Shown piece by piece: positions 16,692-25,984 of a DNA stretch of 64,000 nucleotides; the stretch's first letter is position 1; each line of letters opens with the position of its first letter. This DNA comes from JASHVB01 sp035523995. Its GTDB lineage: Bacteria > Pseudomonadota > Alphaproteobacteria > Acetobacterales > Acetobacteraceae. The translations under genes were made by a program, and so were the position numbers. The notes below the pieces were generated by a model, which was not told where the DNA came from, searched no databases, and saw only the letters and a program-made list of their open reading frames with translations. Location: assembly GCA_035523995.1 (NCBI GenBank), contig DATKPQ010000197.1:1-64000 (forward strand). Reading direction: 5' to 3'.

Positions 16692-18014
16692 ATGAGCTGG
16701 ACCAATCGCGTGGTCTGGCAGGAAGGCATGTTCCTGCGCACGCAGCATTTCCAGCAGCAGGACCGCTGGGCCGAGCAATTGGTTCGGGCGCGGGTGCAGG
16801 CGTTGCGTCCGCATCCCTGGGGGCTGGTCGACTACGCGCTGGACCGGGATTTGCTCACGACGGGACGTTTCGCTGTTGCATCGGCGTCGGGCGTGTTCGA
16901 GGACGGCACCCCGTTCGTGATTCCCGGTGAGGCGAACCACCCCCCGCCCCTCGACATACCGGACAGCGCGCGCAACATCCTGGTGTATCTGGCGCTGCCA
17001 ATTCGCCAGGCGGGCGCGGTGGAAGTGGCGGATGCCGCCACCGAAGGCCGCTACGTTTCATATCCGTTCGAAGCTTACGACACGCATTCCGCGTCTCCCA
17101 CGCCGGCGGAATTGCAGGTGGGGCGGCTGAAGATGCGCTACCTGTTGGAAACGGAGGAACGTGCCGGCTATCTGTGCCTGGCGCTGGCCCGGATCTCCGA
17201 AGTGACCGCCGACAAGCGCGTGGTACTGGATGACCGGTGGGTTCCCCCGGCGCTGATATGCTCTGCGGTGTCGCCGCTATCGGGGCTGGTGGCGGAGCTG
17301 TCTGGTATGCTGAACCAGCGCGGCGAGGCTCTGGCGGCGCGCATGACCGCACCGGGCCAGGCAGGTGTGGCGCAGGTCGCGGATTTCCTGCTGCTGCAAT
17401 CGATCAACGGCTGGCAGAACGTGCTGGCGCACTGGGCCGATGCCGCGAACGTGCATCCGGAGGCGCTGTACACCGCGCTGGTGCAAATGGCCGGCGAGTT
17501 CTCGACATTCCTGGATACGCGGCGTCCCACGTCGTACCCGGCCTATCGCCACGATGACCTGCAACGCAGTTTTGCCCCGGTCGTGGCGGATCTGCGGCGC
17601 TCGCTGTCGGCGGTGCTGGAAGCGACGGCGATCCCGATCCCGCTGCGCGAGGCACGGCATGGCGTGCGGGTCGGGCCGATCACCGATCGCTCTGTGTTGC
17701 GGGCAGCGAACTTCGTGCTGACAGTGCAGTGCGACGTGCCGGCGGAGACGCTGCGGCGCGTGTTCCCGACGCAGGTGAAGATCGGCGCGGTGGAGCATAT
17801 CCGCGAACTGGTGAATGTGGCTCTGCCGGGCATCGCGGTACGTCCGCTGCCGGTAGCGCCGCGGCAACTGCCGTTCTACGCGGGGGCTACGTATTTCGAA
17901 CTGGACCGGGGCAGCCCGCATTGGCAGCAGATGCAGAACTCGGGTGGCTTTGCAATTCATGTCTCGGGCGATTTTCCCAATCTGCGGCTGGAACTTTGGG
18001 CAATCCGGGGATGA
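16692..18014 (+). CDS. tssK: T6SS baseplate protein TssK (ImpJ)
   Basis: A 440-aa protein with the family start MSWTNRVVWQEGMFLRTQHFQQQD. TssK trimers link the baseplate (TssEFG) to the membrane complex (TssLM) in the cytoplasm. The ATG at 16692 was chosen because it matches the family N-terminus and a GGGGGG stretch lies upstream; an in-frame ATG at 16539 would overlap tssJ and add residues foreign to the family. Confidence 0.95.
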   Translation: MSWTNRVVWQEGMFLRTQHFQQQDRWAEQLVRARVQALRPHPWGLVDYALDRDLLTTGRFAVASASGVFEDGTPFVIPGEANHPPPLDIPDSARNILVYLALPIRQAGAVEVADAATEGRYVSYPFEAYDTHSASPTPAELQVGRLKMRYLLETEERAGYLCLALARISEVTADKRVVLDDRWVPPALICSAVSPLSGLVAELSGMLNQRGEALAARMTAPGQAGVAQVADFLLLQSINGWQNVLAHWADAANVHPEALYTALVQMAGEFSTFLDTRRPTSYPAYRHDDLQRSFAPVVADLRRSLSAVLEATAIPIPLREARHGVRVGPITDRSVLRAANFVLTVQCDVPAETLRRVFPTQVKIGAVEHIRELVNVALPGIAVRPLPVAPRQLPFYAGATYFELDRGSPHWQQMQNSGGFAIHVSGDFPNLRLELWAIRG

Positions 18015-18387
18015 GGGAGTGCATCGTGGCGGTGGAGACAGGCCGGAGCCAGGCATCAAAAATCCTGGCCAAAAAGAGTCGACCCCCGATCGGCGGGGGG
18101 GAACCCCGCGTCACCCGCACTCGCTCGGACTACAACAAATTTCTGACACGGACGAAAAGTGGAGAGCCACGGAGAACCAAGGCGATCGCATTGCTCCCGA
18201 TCGGCCGGGGAGGCACGCTCGCTCCGTGGTTCTCGGTGGCCCTCCGCTTCTCTTCCATGTTAATAAATTTGAACGCTATTTACCGCCGCGCCGTCACCCG
18301 GCTCCCGATTACGCTGCACCCGACCTTGAATGTTTCAAAATTCCTTGCCCCCTCTCCCCGCCCCGGCACGGGCATAGGAGCACGCCA
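18015..18387. repeat. tssK-tssL intergenic region with an inverted repeat
   Basis: A 373-bp gap with no gene. It holds an imperfect inverted repeat with arms at 18158-18184 and 18219-18248, built around CCACGGAGAACCA and its near complement, and a smaller G-run hairpin near 18085-18110. The right part (18255-18330) is AT-richer than its surroundings and could contain a promoter for tssL, but no clear -35/-10 pair stands out. Confidence 0.55.
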
Positions 18388-19878
18388 ATGAGCGACAACC
18401 CGTTCTCCGAACCCGACGATTCCGAACGCACTGTCATCCGTCCAATGCCTGGCGGCCGTCGCCCTGCTGGCCCCGCAGCGCCGCAGCCGCCGGCACCGCC
18501 GCCCTTCGGCCAGCCTGCCCAACCTCCAATCGGGCAATCCCCGGCGCCACCGCCGTACCAGCCGGCCGCGCCCTCGCCTTTCCAACCCTCCCCTCCCCCG
18601 CCCTTCCAACCACCGCCGCCACCCCAACCGGCGTCGCCCTTCGCCAACCGCCCGGTGCAGCCGGCCATGCCGTTGCCCACGGAAGGCGCGGAAACGATCA
18701 GCTTCGGCCTCAACCCGCTCACCGTGGCCGCCGCGCCCCTGCTGCAATTGCTCGGCCGCCTGCGCACCACCTATTCGCAGCCCAACGTCGATGATCTGCG
18801 CGAGCGCACCATCCAGCAGATGCGCACCTTCGAACGCGAGGCGCGTGACGCCGCCGTGCCAATGGAGCAATTGCGCCCCGCGCACTACGCGCTCTGTGCC
18901 AGCATCGACGATGTGGTGTTGAACACGCCCTGGGGCAGCACCGGCGCATGGGGCTCGCGTTCGCTGGTTGCGACCTTCCACCAGGAAGTCCGCGCCGGCG
19001 AACGCTTCTTCGTATTGCTCGGGCAGATGCGCGAGCAACCAGGCACATTCCTGCCCGTGCTGGAGCTGATGTATTTGTGCCTGAGCCTCGGCTTCCAGGG
19101 CCAATATCGGCTATCGCCGCGCGGCCCGGGCGAACTCGAACGCATTCGCGAGGACCTCTACACCGTCATCGCGCGCCAGCGCGCCCAGGCGCCGGATCCG
19201 GCGCTGGCGCCGCGTTGGCAAGGCGTGAACGCGCCCTATAAGCCCGCGCGTGCGGTCGTCCCGAGCTGGGTGATGGGGGTCACGGCGATCGCTTTGATCG
19301 GCGTATTGTTCGTGTGGTTCTCGTCGGGACTGAACGCCGCGTCGGACAACGCGTTCGCCGCGATGATCGGTGCGCCGCTGTCGCATATGCCGAACATCGA
19401 GCGCGCCGCGCCCGTGCAGCCGCCGCCTCCGCCGCCCGTCGTGCAACCCGAGCCGCTTTATGTGTTCCTGAAGCCGGAGATCGATCAGGGGCTGGTGACC
19501 GTGCTTGGCACGCATGCCATGCCGATCGTACGGATTCGCAACACTGGCTTGTTCGCCTCCGGCAGCGCCGTGGTATCGCCAAAATACGTGGGCCTGCTGA
19601 CGCGGATCGGCGCGGCACTGAAGCGCGAGAAGGGACCGGTGGACGTGATCGGCTATACCGATAACCAGCCGATCCACACAGTGCAGTTTCCGTCGAATTA
19701 CCAACTGTCGAAAGCCCGCGCCGAGGCGGCGCGTGCCATCATTGTGCAGGCACTCGGCGACCCGAGCCGTGTCACAGCGGAAGGACGGGCCGATGCCGAT
19801 CCGATCGCGTCGAACGCAACAGCAGCAGGACGCGAGCAAAACCGCCGGATCGAAGTGACGCTGCGGAGGCAAGGCTGA
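18388..19878 (+). CDS. tssL: T6SS inner-membrane protein TssL with C-terminal OmpA-like domain (ImpK)
   Basis: A 496-aa protein in four parts: a Pro/Gln-rich N-terminal tail (1-105), the DotU/IcmH cytoplasmic domain (about 110-280; FEREARDAAVP, then ALCASIDDVVLNTPWG), one membrane helix (WVMGVTAIALIGVLFVWF), and a periplasmic OmpA-like peptidoglycan-binding domain (about 385-495; VDVIGYTDNQPI ending REQNRRIEVTL). The fused OmpA domain lets TssL anchor the membrane complex to the cell wall without a separate TagL. The ATG at 18388 was chosen over longer readings into the repeat region. Confidence 0.94.
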   Translation: MSDNPFSEPDDSERTVIRPMPGGRRPAGPAAPQPPAPPPFGQPAQPPIGQSPAPPPYQPAAPSPFQPSPPPPFQPPPPPQPASPFANRPVQPAMPLPTEGAETISFGLNPLTVAAAPLLQLLGRLRTTYSQPNVDDLRERTIQQMRTFEREARDAAVPMEQLRPAHYALCASIDDVVLNTPWGSTGAWGSRSLVATFHQEVRAGERFFVLLGQMREQPGTFLPVLELMYLCLSLGFQGQYRLSPRGPGELERIREDLYTVIARQRAQAPDPALAPRWQGVNAPYKPARAVVPSWVMGVTAIALIGVLFVWFSSGLNAASDNAFAAMIGAPLSHMPNIERAAPVQPPPPPPVVQPEPLYVFLKPEIDQGLVTVLGTHAMPIVRIRNTGLFASGSAVVSPKYVGLLTRIGAALKREKGPVDVIGYTDNQPIHTVQFPSNYQLSKARAEAARAIIVQALGDPSRVTAEGRADADPIASNATAAGREQNRRIEVTLRRQG

Positions 19879-19901
19879 TGACGTGCGAACCGAAGAACTC
19901 C

Positions 19902-20035
19902 CCCTCCCCTTGTGGGCTTTGGCCGCGACGCGGACCAGGGTTGGGGAGGGCGCGCAAACCATGATCGCCGTCGTTCAGACGCACCCCACCCCCCGACCTT
20001 GGTCCGCTTCGCGGCCAAAGCCCACAAGGGGAGGG
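19902..20035. repeat. Palindromic repeat, family B copy 1
   Basis: Long near-perfect inverted arms at 19902-19950 and 19984-20035 share CCCTCCCCTTGTGGGC and GGCCGCGA-CGGACC cores. They fill the gap between tssL and tssM. A second copy of the family lies at 32832-32993. In the mRNA this would form a very stable hairpin about 10 bases before the tssM start codon. Confidence 0.85.
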
Positions 20036-20047
20036 TGAAACTAAACC

Positions 20048-23000
20048 ATGCGCTTCCTGCTTTCTCGCTGGCTGCTTTCCTTCATCGGCATCGCGCTCCT
20101 CTCGCTGCTGCTGTGGTGGTTCGGGCCGTTCCTGTCGTTCCTCGCATCCTGGATCGTGCGCGCCGCGATCATCGTGGTGATGCTACTGATCTGGGCCGGC
20201 ATGAATTACTGGCTCGATCGCCGCCGCAAGAAGACGGACGAAGCGCTGGTCCAAGGCGCTGCCGCCGCCCCCACCGTCGATTCCACCGCCGCAGCTTCCG
20301 CCGAGGAAGTCGCGGCCATGCGCGAGAAGCTCACCACCGCGCTGACGCTGCTGAAAAAAGCCTCGGGCAGCCGCGGTTATCTTTATGAACAACCCTGGTA
20401 CGCGATCATCGGTCCCCCGGGGGCAGGCAAGACCACCGCGCTGCTGAACGCCGGCCTGAAATTCCCGCTCGCTGCCGAAATGGGCCAGAGCGCCGTCGCC
20501 GGGGTGGGTGGCACCCGCATGTGCGACTGGTGGTTCACCGAAGACGCCGTGCTGATCGACACCGCCGGCCGCTACACCACGCAGGACTCCGATGCCGCCG
20601 TAGACAAGGCCGGCTGGGACGCGTTTCTCGGTCTGTTGAAACGCACGCGTGCACGCCAGCCGCTGAACGGCGTGCTTGTCGCCATTGCGCTCTCCGACAT
20701 CGCCGCCGCTCCGCCGGTTGAACGCCTGGCACATGCCCGCGCCATCCGCCGCCGCGTCAAGGAACTGTCGGATCAGCTTGGGGTGAAGATTCCGGTGTAT
20801 GCCTTGTTCACCAAGGCGGACCTGATCGCCGGCTTCATGGAATTCTTCGACGACCTGGACCGCGAGAAGCGCAGCCAGGTGTGGGGCACGACGTTTCCGC
20901 TCGACAAGTCTGAGGGCGGCACAGCAGGCGCCTTCGTCGCCGAATTCGGCGCGCTGGTGCAGCGCCTGAACGAGCGCCTGATCGACCGCCTGCAAGCCGA
21001 GCGCAGCCCCGATCGCCGCACCGCCATCGCCGGCTTTCCTGCGCAGGTCGCCAGTCTGCAGGCGCCACTTGCCGAATTCATCGGCGAGGCGTTCGGCGGT
21101 TCTCGTCTCGACCCGGCGCCGTTCCTGCGCGGCATCTATCTCACGTCGGGTACGCAGGAAGGCACGCCGATCGACCGCCTGACCGGTGCGATGGCACGCA
21201 GCTTCGGCATCGACGCCCAGCGCGCGGCGACCCTGCGGCCCGAGCAAGGGCGAAGCTATTTCCTGACGCGTCTGCTGAAGGAGGTGATTTTCGGCGAGGC
21301 AACACTGGTCTCCCGCGACCCCGCCGCAGTGAAGCGCAACCGGCTCGCCTATATCGGCGTGGCCGCGGTGGCAGCGTTGGTCGCGATCGTCGGCGCGGCG
21401 GCGCTGATTCAGACCCGCGCCGTCAACAGCAATGCCGTTGCGGAGTCGAATGCCGCGCTCGCCGCCTATAACAAAGCGGCGTCAGCGCTGCCGCTCGATC
21501 CGGTGGCAGACGGGGACCTGCCGCACGTCGTACCCGTGCTCAACATGGCCCGCGCGCTGCCGTTCGGCTACGCCGCCAAATCACCGCCGATGCAATGGTT
21601 TCCCGGTCTCGACCAGACCGGCAAGCTCGGCGAGGGCGCGAAGCAGGTTTATATCCACGCTCTCGACAACATCCTTTTCCCGCGCCTGATCTTCCGGCTG
21701 GAATCCCAGATGCGGCAGAATTTCGACAATCCCACCTTCCTGTACCAGGCGACGCGCATCTACCTGATGCTGGGTTCGCTCGGACCGCTTGACCGCGGAA
21801 CAGTGGAAGCGTGGATGCATTACGACTGGGCGGCAGCCTATCCCGGCTCTGCCAACGCCGCGTTGCGCACGTCTTTGGAACAGCATCTCGCCGCGTTGCT
21901 CGACCAGCCGCTGCCTCAGGTCACACTGGATGGTGCGCTGGTGGCGGACGCCCGCCGCACGTTCAGCCGCGTTTCTCTGGCGGACCGTGTGTATTCCTCG
22001 ATCGAGCAATCGCCCGAAGCCGCTGCCCTGCCCCCCTGGCGGCCCTCCGACGCGTTGGGTCAGACCGGCGTGCGTGTGTTCGTGCGTGCATCCGGCAAGC
22101 CGATGACAGACGGCATTCCCGGCTTCTTCACCGTCAACGGCTTCTACAAGGTGCTGCTGCCGCAATTGCCGGAAGCAGCAAAGCAGGTAGCGTCCGAAAG
22201 CTGGGTGCTGGGCAAGCAATCGGAGATCAACCCGAACAGCCCGCAGGTGCAGAACCTGCAGCATGATGTGGTCGGGCTTTATACCAACGACTACGCCAGG
22301 CAGTGGGATGCGATACTGGACGACCTTCAGGTCGAGCCGCTGACCAACCCGCAGCAGGCAGCGCAGGACTTGTACGTGCTGTCGTCGCCGCAATCGCCGA
22401 TGAAGCAGTTGCTGTCCAGCATCACGCGCCAGCTTACTTTGACCCAGCCGCCTCCGGCCGCGCCTGGCGCGGCGGGCGAGGCCACATCGCAGGCCGCCGG
22501 TGCGCTCGAAAAGAAGGCGCTCGGCGGAGCGAATTCGGCATTCCAGAAGTTTTTCGGTACCACCAACGGACCTGCGCCGGAACCACCAGGCAAGGCGATC
22601 GAAGACCGTTATGCGACGCTGATCGCCTATGTCGGCAAAGGACCCGGCGCGCCAATCGACAATGCATTGAAATTGCTTGGCGACTTGCAGCAGCAGCTCG
22701 CGCAGTTGGCGAACAGCGGCTCGGGAGGCGCTGCCCCGCCCGCAGCCGGCAACGATCCTGCGGAGTTGCTCCGCGCAGAGGCGGCAAATGCACCTCAGCC
22801 TGTGCAGCGCTGGCTGATCGCGCTGGCTATGAGCGGCAATGCGCAGCGCAGCGGCAGCGCAAAGCAGGCGGCGGCAGCGGCGTTCAACGCGCCCGGCGGT
22901 CCGGCGTCGCTGTGCCAGGCAGCCGTGACAGGACGTTATCCGTTCAGCCCCGACGCACCGAACGCAATTCCGCTGGACGATTTCTCCCGCCTGTTTTCGC

Positions 23001-23566
23001 CGAACGGCATGATCAACACGTATTTCAACACGCAGCTTCGGCCCTTTGTGGATACGTCCGGCCCGGTGTGGAAAGCGCAGGCGGTGGCGGGCGTGGCACC
23101 ACCTGTCACTCCAGGCAGCCTTTCGGAGTTCCAGCGCGCTTCGAATATCGGCCAACTGTTCTTTGCCAACGGAGGCGCGCAACCAAGCGTACAATTTGAG
23201 ATCACGCCGGAAACGCTGGATCGGGGAGCCAACCAGGTGACGCTGGAACTGGGCAGCCAGGTCATCACCTACGCACACGGTCCGCTGGTCGCGATATCGG
23301 TTACCTGGCCCGGAAACGGCATGAACACGGCGCGGCTGGTTTTCCAGCCGGCGCCCACCGGAGGCAGCGTGTTGCAGGCAACCGGCCCCTGGGCATTGTT
23401 CCGATTGTTCGATCAAGGAACGTTGCAAGAGGAAGGTTCACCGGACCGCTACAAGTTGACGTTCCATGTCGGTAACCGCGAAGCCAGTTTCGATATCCGG
23501 GCAGGTTCGGTGCTGAACCCGTTTGCCCCTGGCGTGCTGCACGGTTTCCGGTGCCCGGGGTTGTAA
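20048..23566 (+). CDS. tssM: T6SS membrane complex protein TssM (IcmF/ImpL)
   Basis: A 1172-aa inner-membrane protein. Two membrane helices occupy about residues 5-55. A cytoplasmic GTPase-like domain follows with Walker A GPPGAGKTT near residue 122 and the DTAGRYTTQD switch. A third helix lies near residue 435 and precedes the large periplasmic part that contacts TssJ. The C-terminal domain ends in a TssM_C-like beta region (VSVTWPG....ARLVFQP, GPWALFRLFDQG). Length is normal for TssM. It overlaps tagF by 16 bp. Confidence 0.95.
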   Translation: MRFLLSRWLLSFIGIALLSLLLWWFGPFLSFLASWIVRAAIIVVMLLIWAGMNYWLDRRRKKTDEALVQGAAAAPTVDSTAAASAEEVAAMREKLTTALTLLKKASGSRGYLYEQPWYAIIGPPGAGKTTALLNAGLKFPLAAEMGQSAVAGVGGTRMCDWWFTEDAVLIDTAGRYTTQDSDAAVDKAGWDAFLGLLKRTRARQPLNGVLVAIALSDIAAAPPVERLAHARAIRRRVKELSDQLGVKIPVYALFTKADLIAGFMEFFDDLDREKRSQVWGTTFPLDKSEGGTAGAFVAEFGALVQRLNERLIDRLQAERSPDRRTAIAGFPAQVASLQAPLAEFIGEAFGGSRLDPAPFLRGIYLTSGTQEGTPIDRLTGAMARSFGIDAQRAATLRPEQGRSYFLTRLLKEVIFGEATLVSRDPAAVKRNRLAYIGVAAVAALVAIVGAAALIQTRAVNSNAVAESNAALAAYNKAASALPLDPVADGDLPHVVPVLNMARALPFGYAAKSPPMQWFPGLDQTGKLGEGAKQVYIHALDNILFPRLIFRLESQMRQNFDNPTFLYQATRIYLMLGSLGPLDRGTVEAWMHYDWAAAYPGSANAALRTSLEQHLAALLDQPLPQVTLDGALVADARRTFSRVSLADRVYSSIEQSPEAAALPPWRPSDALGQTGVRVFVRASGKPMTDGIPGFFTVNGFYKVLLPQLPEAAKQVASESWVLGKQSEINPNSPQVQNLQHDVVGLYTNDYARQWDAILDDLQVEPLTNPQQAAQDLYVLSSPQSPMKQLLSSITRQLTLTQPPPAAPGAAGEATSQAAGALEKKALGGANSAFQKFFGTTNGPAPEPPGKAIEDRYATLIAYVGKGPGAPIDNALKLLGDLQQQLAQLANSGSGGAAPPAAGNDPAELLRAEAANAPQPVQRWLIALAMSGNAQRSGSAKQAAAAAFNAPGGPASLCQAAVTGRYPFSPDAPNAIPLDDFSRLFSPNGMINTYFNTQLRPFVDTSGPVWKAQAVAGVAPPVTPGSLSEFQRASNIGQLFFANGGAQPSVQFEITPETLDRGANQVTLELGSQVITYAHGPLVAISVTWPGNGMNTARLVFQPAPTGGSVLQATGPWALFRLFDQGTLQEEGSPDRYKLTFHVGNREASFDIRAGSVLNPFAPGVLHGFRCPGL

Positions 23567-24231
23567 TTCGTGCTGTACCCGTCGTGATCGCCGGTTTTTA
23601 CGGCAAACTGCCGGCACGCGGCGATTTTGTGCGCAGCGGCCTGCCGCGCGATTTCACTGATCCCTGGGACGCCTGGCTGGCGCAAGCCATTGCCGGCAGC
23701 CGTGCGCGCATGGGTGGGCACTGGCTTCCCGCGTTCCTGGAAGCACCGGTCTGGCGTTTCGTCCTGGCGCCGCAACTGTGCGGGGAACGTGCCGTCTCCG
23801 GATTGATGCTGCCAAGCGTAGATCGCGCCGGCCGCTATTTCCCACTGACATTCGCGGCTTTGTTCGATGGCAGCGCGGCAGCGGCCGACGCCGCCTGGCT
23901 GGATCGCTGCGAATCCGCTGGGCGCGCGGCGCTGGAGCAAGATGCAACGCCCGAACAAATTGGCGCCATGCTGGGCGCCCCGGCCGCTGCCCGCTCCCCC
24001 GGCGAAATCGGGCCGTTGCAAAGCCTGTGGTGGACTGACGGCGCGCCGCGCGTCCCCGCAACGAACCTTGTCATATCGGGGATGCCAGATGCTTGCGTTT
24101 ATGCCACGATGCTGGACGCAACGACGGCAACAGACGCAGACCAGGCTGCCAACGCGGCCCAAATGCCAAAGGATTGGGATCCGGTGTCGGATACACCAGC
24201 AGGGGGAGATCCATGGGAGCCACCGTCATGA
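23551..24231 (+). CDS. tagF: T6SS-associated protein TagF (ImpM)
   Basis: A 226-aa protein with the family signature GFYGKLPARGDFVRSGLP near the N-terminus, then W..W...W-type spacing and GLMLPSVDRAGRYFPLT. TagF represses T6SS firing post-translationally, independently of or alongside the Thr-phosphorylation pathway, in the systems studied. The GTG at 23551 overlaps the tssM stop; internal GTGs a few codons later are alternatives. Its stop overlaps the phosphatase reading frame. Confidence 0.92.
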   Translation: MPGVVIRAVPVVIAGFYGKLPARGDFVRSGLPRDFTDPWDAWLAQAIAGSRARMGGHWLPAFLEAPVWRFVLAPQLCGERAVSGLMLPSVDRAGRYFPLTFAALFDGSAAAADAAWLDRCESAGRAALEQDATPEQIGAMLGAPAAARSPGEIGPLQSLWWTDGAPRVPATNLVISGMPDACVYATMLDATTATDADQAANAAQMPKDWDPVSDTPAGGDPWEPPS

Positions 24232-24953
24232 GCGCGGTTCGCCTCCGCTCCTGGGCGATGACGCATCCGGGCCCGAGACGCAAGCACAACGAAGACACCT
24301 ATGTCGATCGCCCCGACCTTGGCCTGTGGGCGGTTGCAGACGGCGCCGGGGGGCATCATGCCGGCGAGGTCGCCTCCGGCATGATCAGAGAAGCGCTGGA
24401 TGCGATTCCGCCGGAGCTGTCTGCCTCAGAACTCCTGGCACAGGTGCGCGGACGCATCGTGCAGACGCATGAGTGGCTGCGTACCGAGGCAGAGCGCCGG
24501 GGGCCGAACGTGGTGATCGCCTCGACAGTGGTGGTATTGCTTGCGCGCAACGGACACTTCGCCTGCCTTTGGGCTGGCGATTCCCGCGCCTATCTGCTGC
24601 GCGACGGCGTGCTGCACCAGATTACCCGCGACCACAGCCTGGTGCAGGAGTTGGTGGAGTCCGGCATGATCCGCCCGGAGGAAGCCGAGCATCATCCGCG
24701 TGCCAATGTCATCACGCGCGCGGTCGGGGCGGAGCTGGATGACTTTGCCCTGGACAAGGTGAGCGGACCGATCCGGCCAGGTGATCGGTTCCTGCTATGC
24801 AGCGATGGTCTTTCCAAGACCTTGCCGGAGGCGGAACTGGCGGCCTTGCTCGGCGAGACCGACAGCGTGCCGCCGGCACAGTCGCTGATCGCAGCGGCAC
24901 TGGCCATGAACGTGTCGGACAATGTGACCGCCGTCACCATCGAAGCCGCATAA
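24213..24953 (+). CDS. pppA: PP2C-family Ser/Thr phosphatase (PppA-like) of the T6SS
   Basis: A 246-aa PPM/PP2C phosphatase with all metal-binding motifs visible: NEDTYVD, VADGAGGHHAGE, GDSRAYLLRDG, CSDGLSKTLPE and SDNVTAV. In T6SS it dephosphorylates the FHA-protein partner and switches firing off, opposing kinase PpkA. The ATG at 24213 has AGGGGGAG seven bases before it; the ATG at 24228, which overlaps the tagF stop (ATGA), is an alternative. No matching kinase gene is in the window, which leaves the pathway half visible. Confidence 0.92.
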   Translation: MGATVMSAVRLRSWAMTHPGPRRKHNEDTYVDRPDLGLWAVADGAGGHHAGEVASGMIREALDAIPPELSASELLAQVRGRIVQTHEWLRTEAERRGPNVVIASTVVVLLARNGHFACLWAGDSRAYLLRDGVLHQITRDHSLVQELVESGMIRPEEAEHHPRANVITRAVGAELDDFALDKVSGPIRPGDRFLLCSDGLSKTLPEAELAALLGETDSVPPAQSLIAAALAMNVSDNVTAVTIEAA

Positions 24954-25027
24954 CGGTCCGCGGAGAGGTAAAAGCCAGGCAAGGCGAGCCGCCATGCTGA
25001 TCGTCGCCGTACCCCAACCCGGCGGGA

Positions 25028-25711
25028 TCAGCCGATCGCAATAACTTCCTTCACCTCCCAACTACCGCGCCAATCGATCACAAGTCTCTGACCGTAGAAC
25101 CGCCACGCCTCCTCGCGGCGAACGCCATAGACGCCCCCGCCAAGCCGTTGCTCGCCACGCTGGAGTTTAGAAGAGTCGTCCCACCCGTAGTTAGCCATGT
25201 TGAAAATGCCTCCGGGTGTCCGGGTGATTGCCTTCGGCGCTCCGTCCTTACCCACCTTCTTGTTGATTGCCTTCTCCAGCGTTGCCTGCATTTTCTGGGC
25301 CGCGCCGTCTCCAGTCTCGTTGACATGATAGACCTTGGCGCCGCTGTCCGGTGCGCGCCAGAAACCGACCGCGCATCCCGTCAGCGCGGCGGTGAAAAAC
25401 AGCTTCGCGGTGCTGTTTGACGGCAAGAGCAGCGACAGCTTCCGACCGGACGCCCAAGGCAGATAGAATGCCTCAAGCCGGCCATTGACGATGCTTGCAT
25501 CAACGCCGATGGCTTCCGTTAGAGCGCAGGTCTTGCCGCTCGAATATTTACGAGATTTCTGCAGACTGAAACGTCTCGGTGCAGCCGGTGTCTTATTGTT
25601 CCACTTCTCGTTCGGCTCGCCCCCAATGCGGATTATCGTGGTCTCCAGAAATCCGACCGGGTTTTCGACCATTGCCGCAACAATTTCGTCATGCTCTTCA
25701 GGGGTCAGCAT
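25028..25711 (-). CDS. Hcp-linked orphan protein with CNF/BLF1/CheD-like Cys-His motif; candidate T6SS effector
   Basis: A 227-aa protein I cannot place in a named family. After beta-rich sequence (KLSLLLPSNSTAKLFF) comes LTGC at residues 110-113 and VYHVN with His129. A Cys in an L-(S/T)-G-C turn followed 12-16 residues later by a His on the next strand is the active-site layout of the glutamine deamidases CNF1, BLF1 and CheD. There is no signal peptide or membrane helix. GGAGAG sits four bases before the ATG at 25711; an ATG at 25762 would add 17 residues. GC is about 52-58% on lines I counted, against about 65-73% nearby. It lies downstream of hcp on the same strand. Activity is inference. 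Confidence 0.6.
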   Translation of the reverse strand: MLTPEEHDEIVAAMVENPVGFLETTIIRIGGEPNEKWNNKTPAAPRRFSLQKSRKYSSGKTCALTEAIGVDASIVNGRLEAFYLPWASGRKLSLLLPSNSTAKLFFTAALTGCAVGFWRAPDSGAKVYHVNETGDGAAQKMQATLEKAINKKVGKDGAPKAITRTPGGIFNMANYGWDDSSKLQRGEQRLGGGVYGVRREEAWRFYGQRLVIDWRGSWEVKEVIAIG

Positions 25712-25984
25712 CGCACTCTCCAGCCCAAACAGGCGACGCACGGCGGAGCCAGCGCGAGGCACGAAGCAGGACGTGGCTGCACACCTGCCGCCTTTTCAGC
25801 GGGTGGCCTTCATGCCTTTCATTCTGCAAGACCGCGCCACCCGGCATCGGTGTGGTCTGGAAGGCCGCTGCTCAGGCAATGGTCCGGGTCAATTTGTTTC
25901 TGATTTCAAAAAAACGGGTACCGCGTGGGATGCAGCGACCGCGCGGACATTGAACAAAATATATCGTTTTCCGATGCTGCTCGT

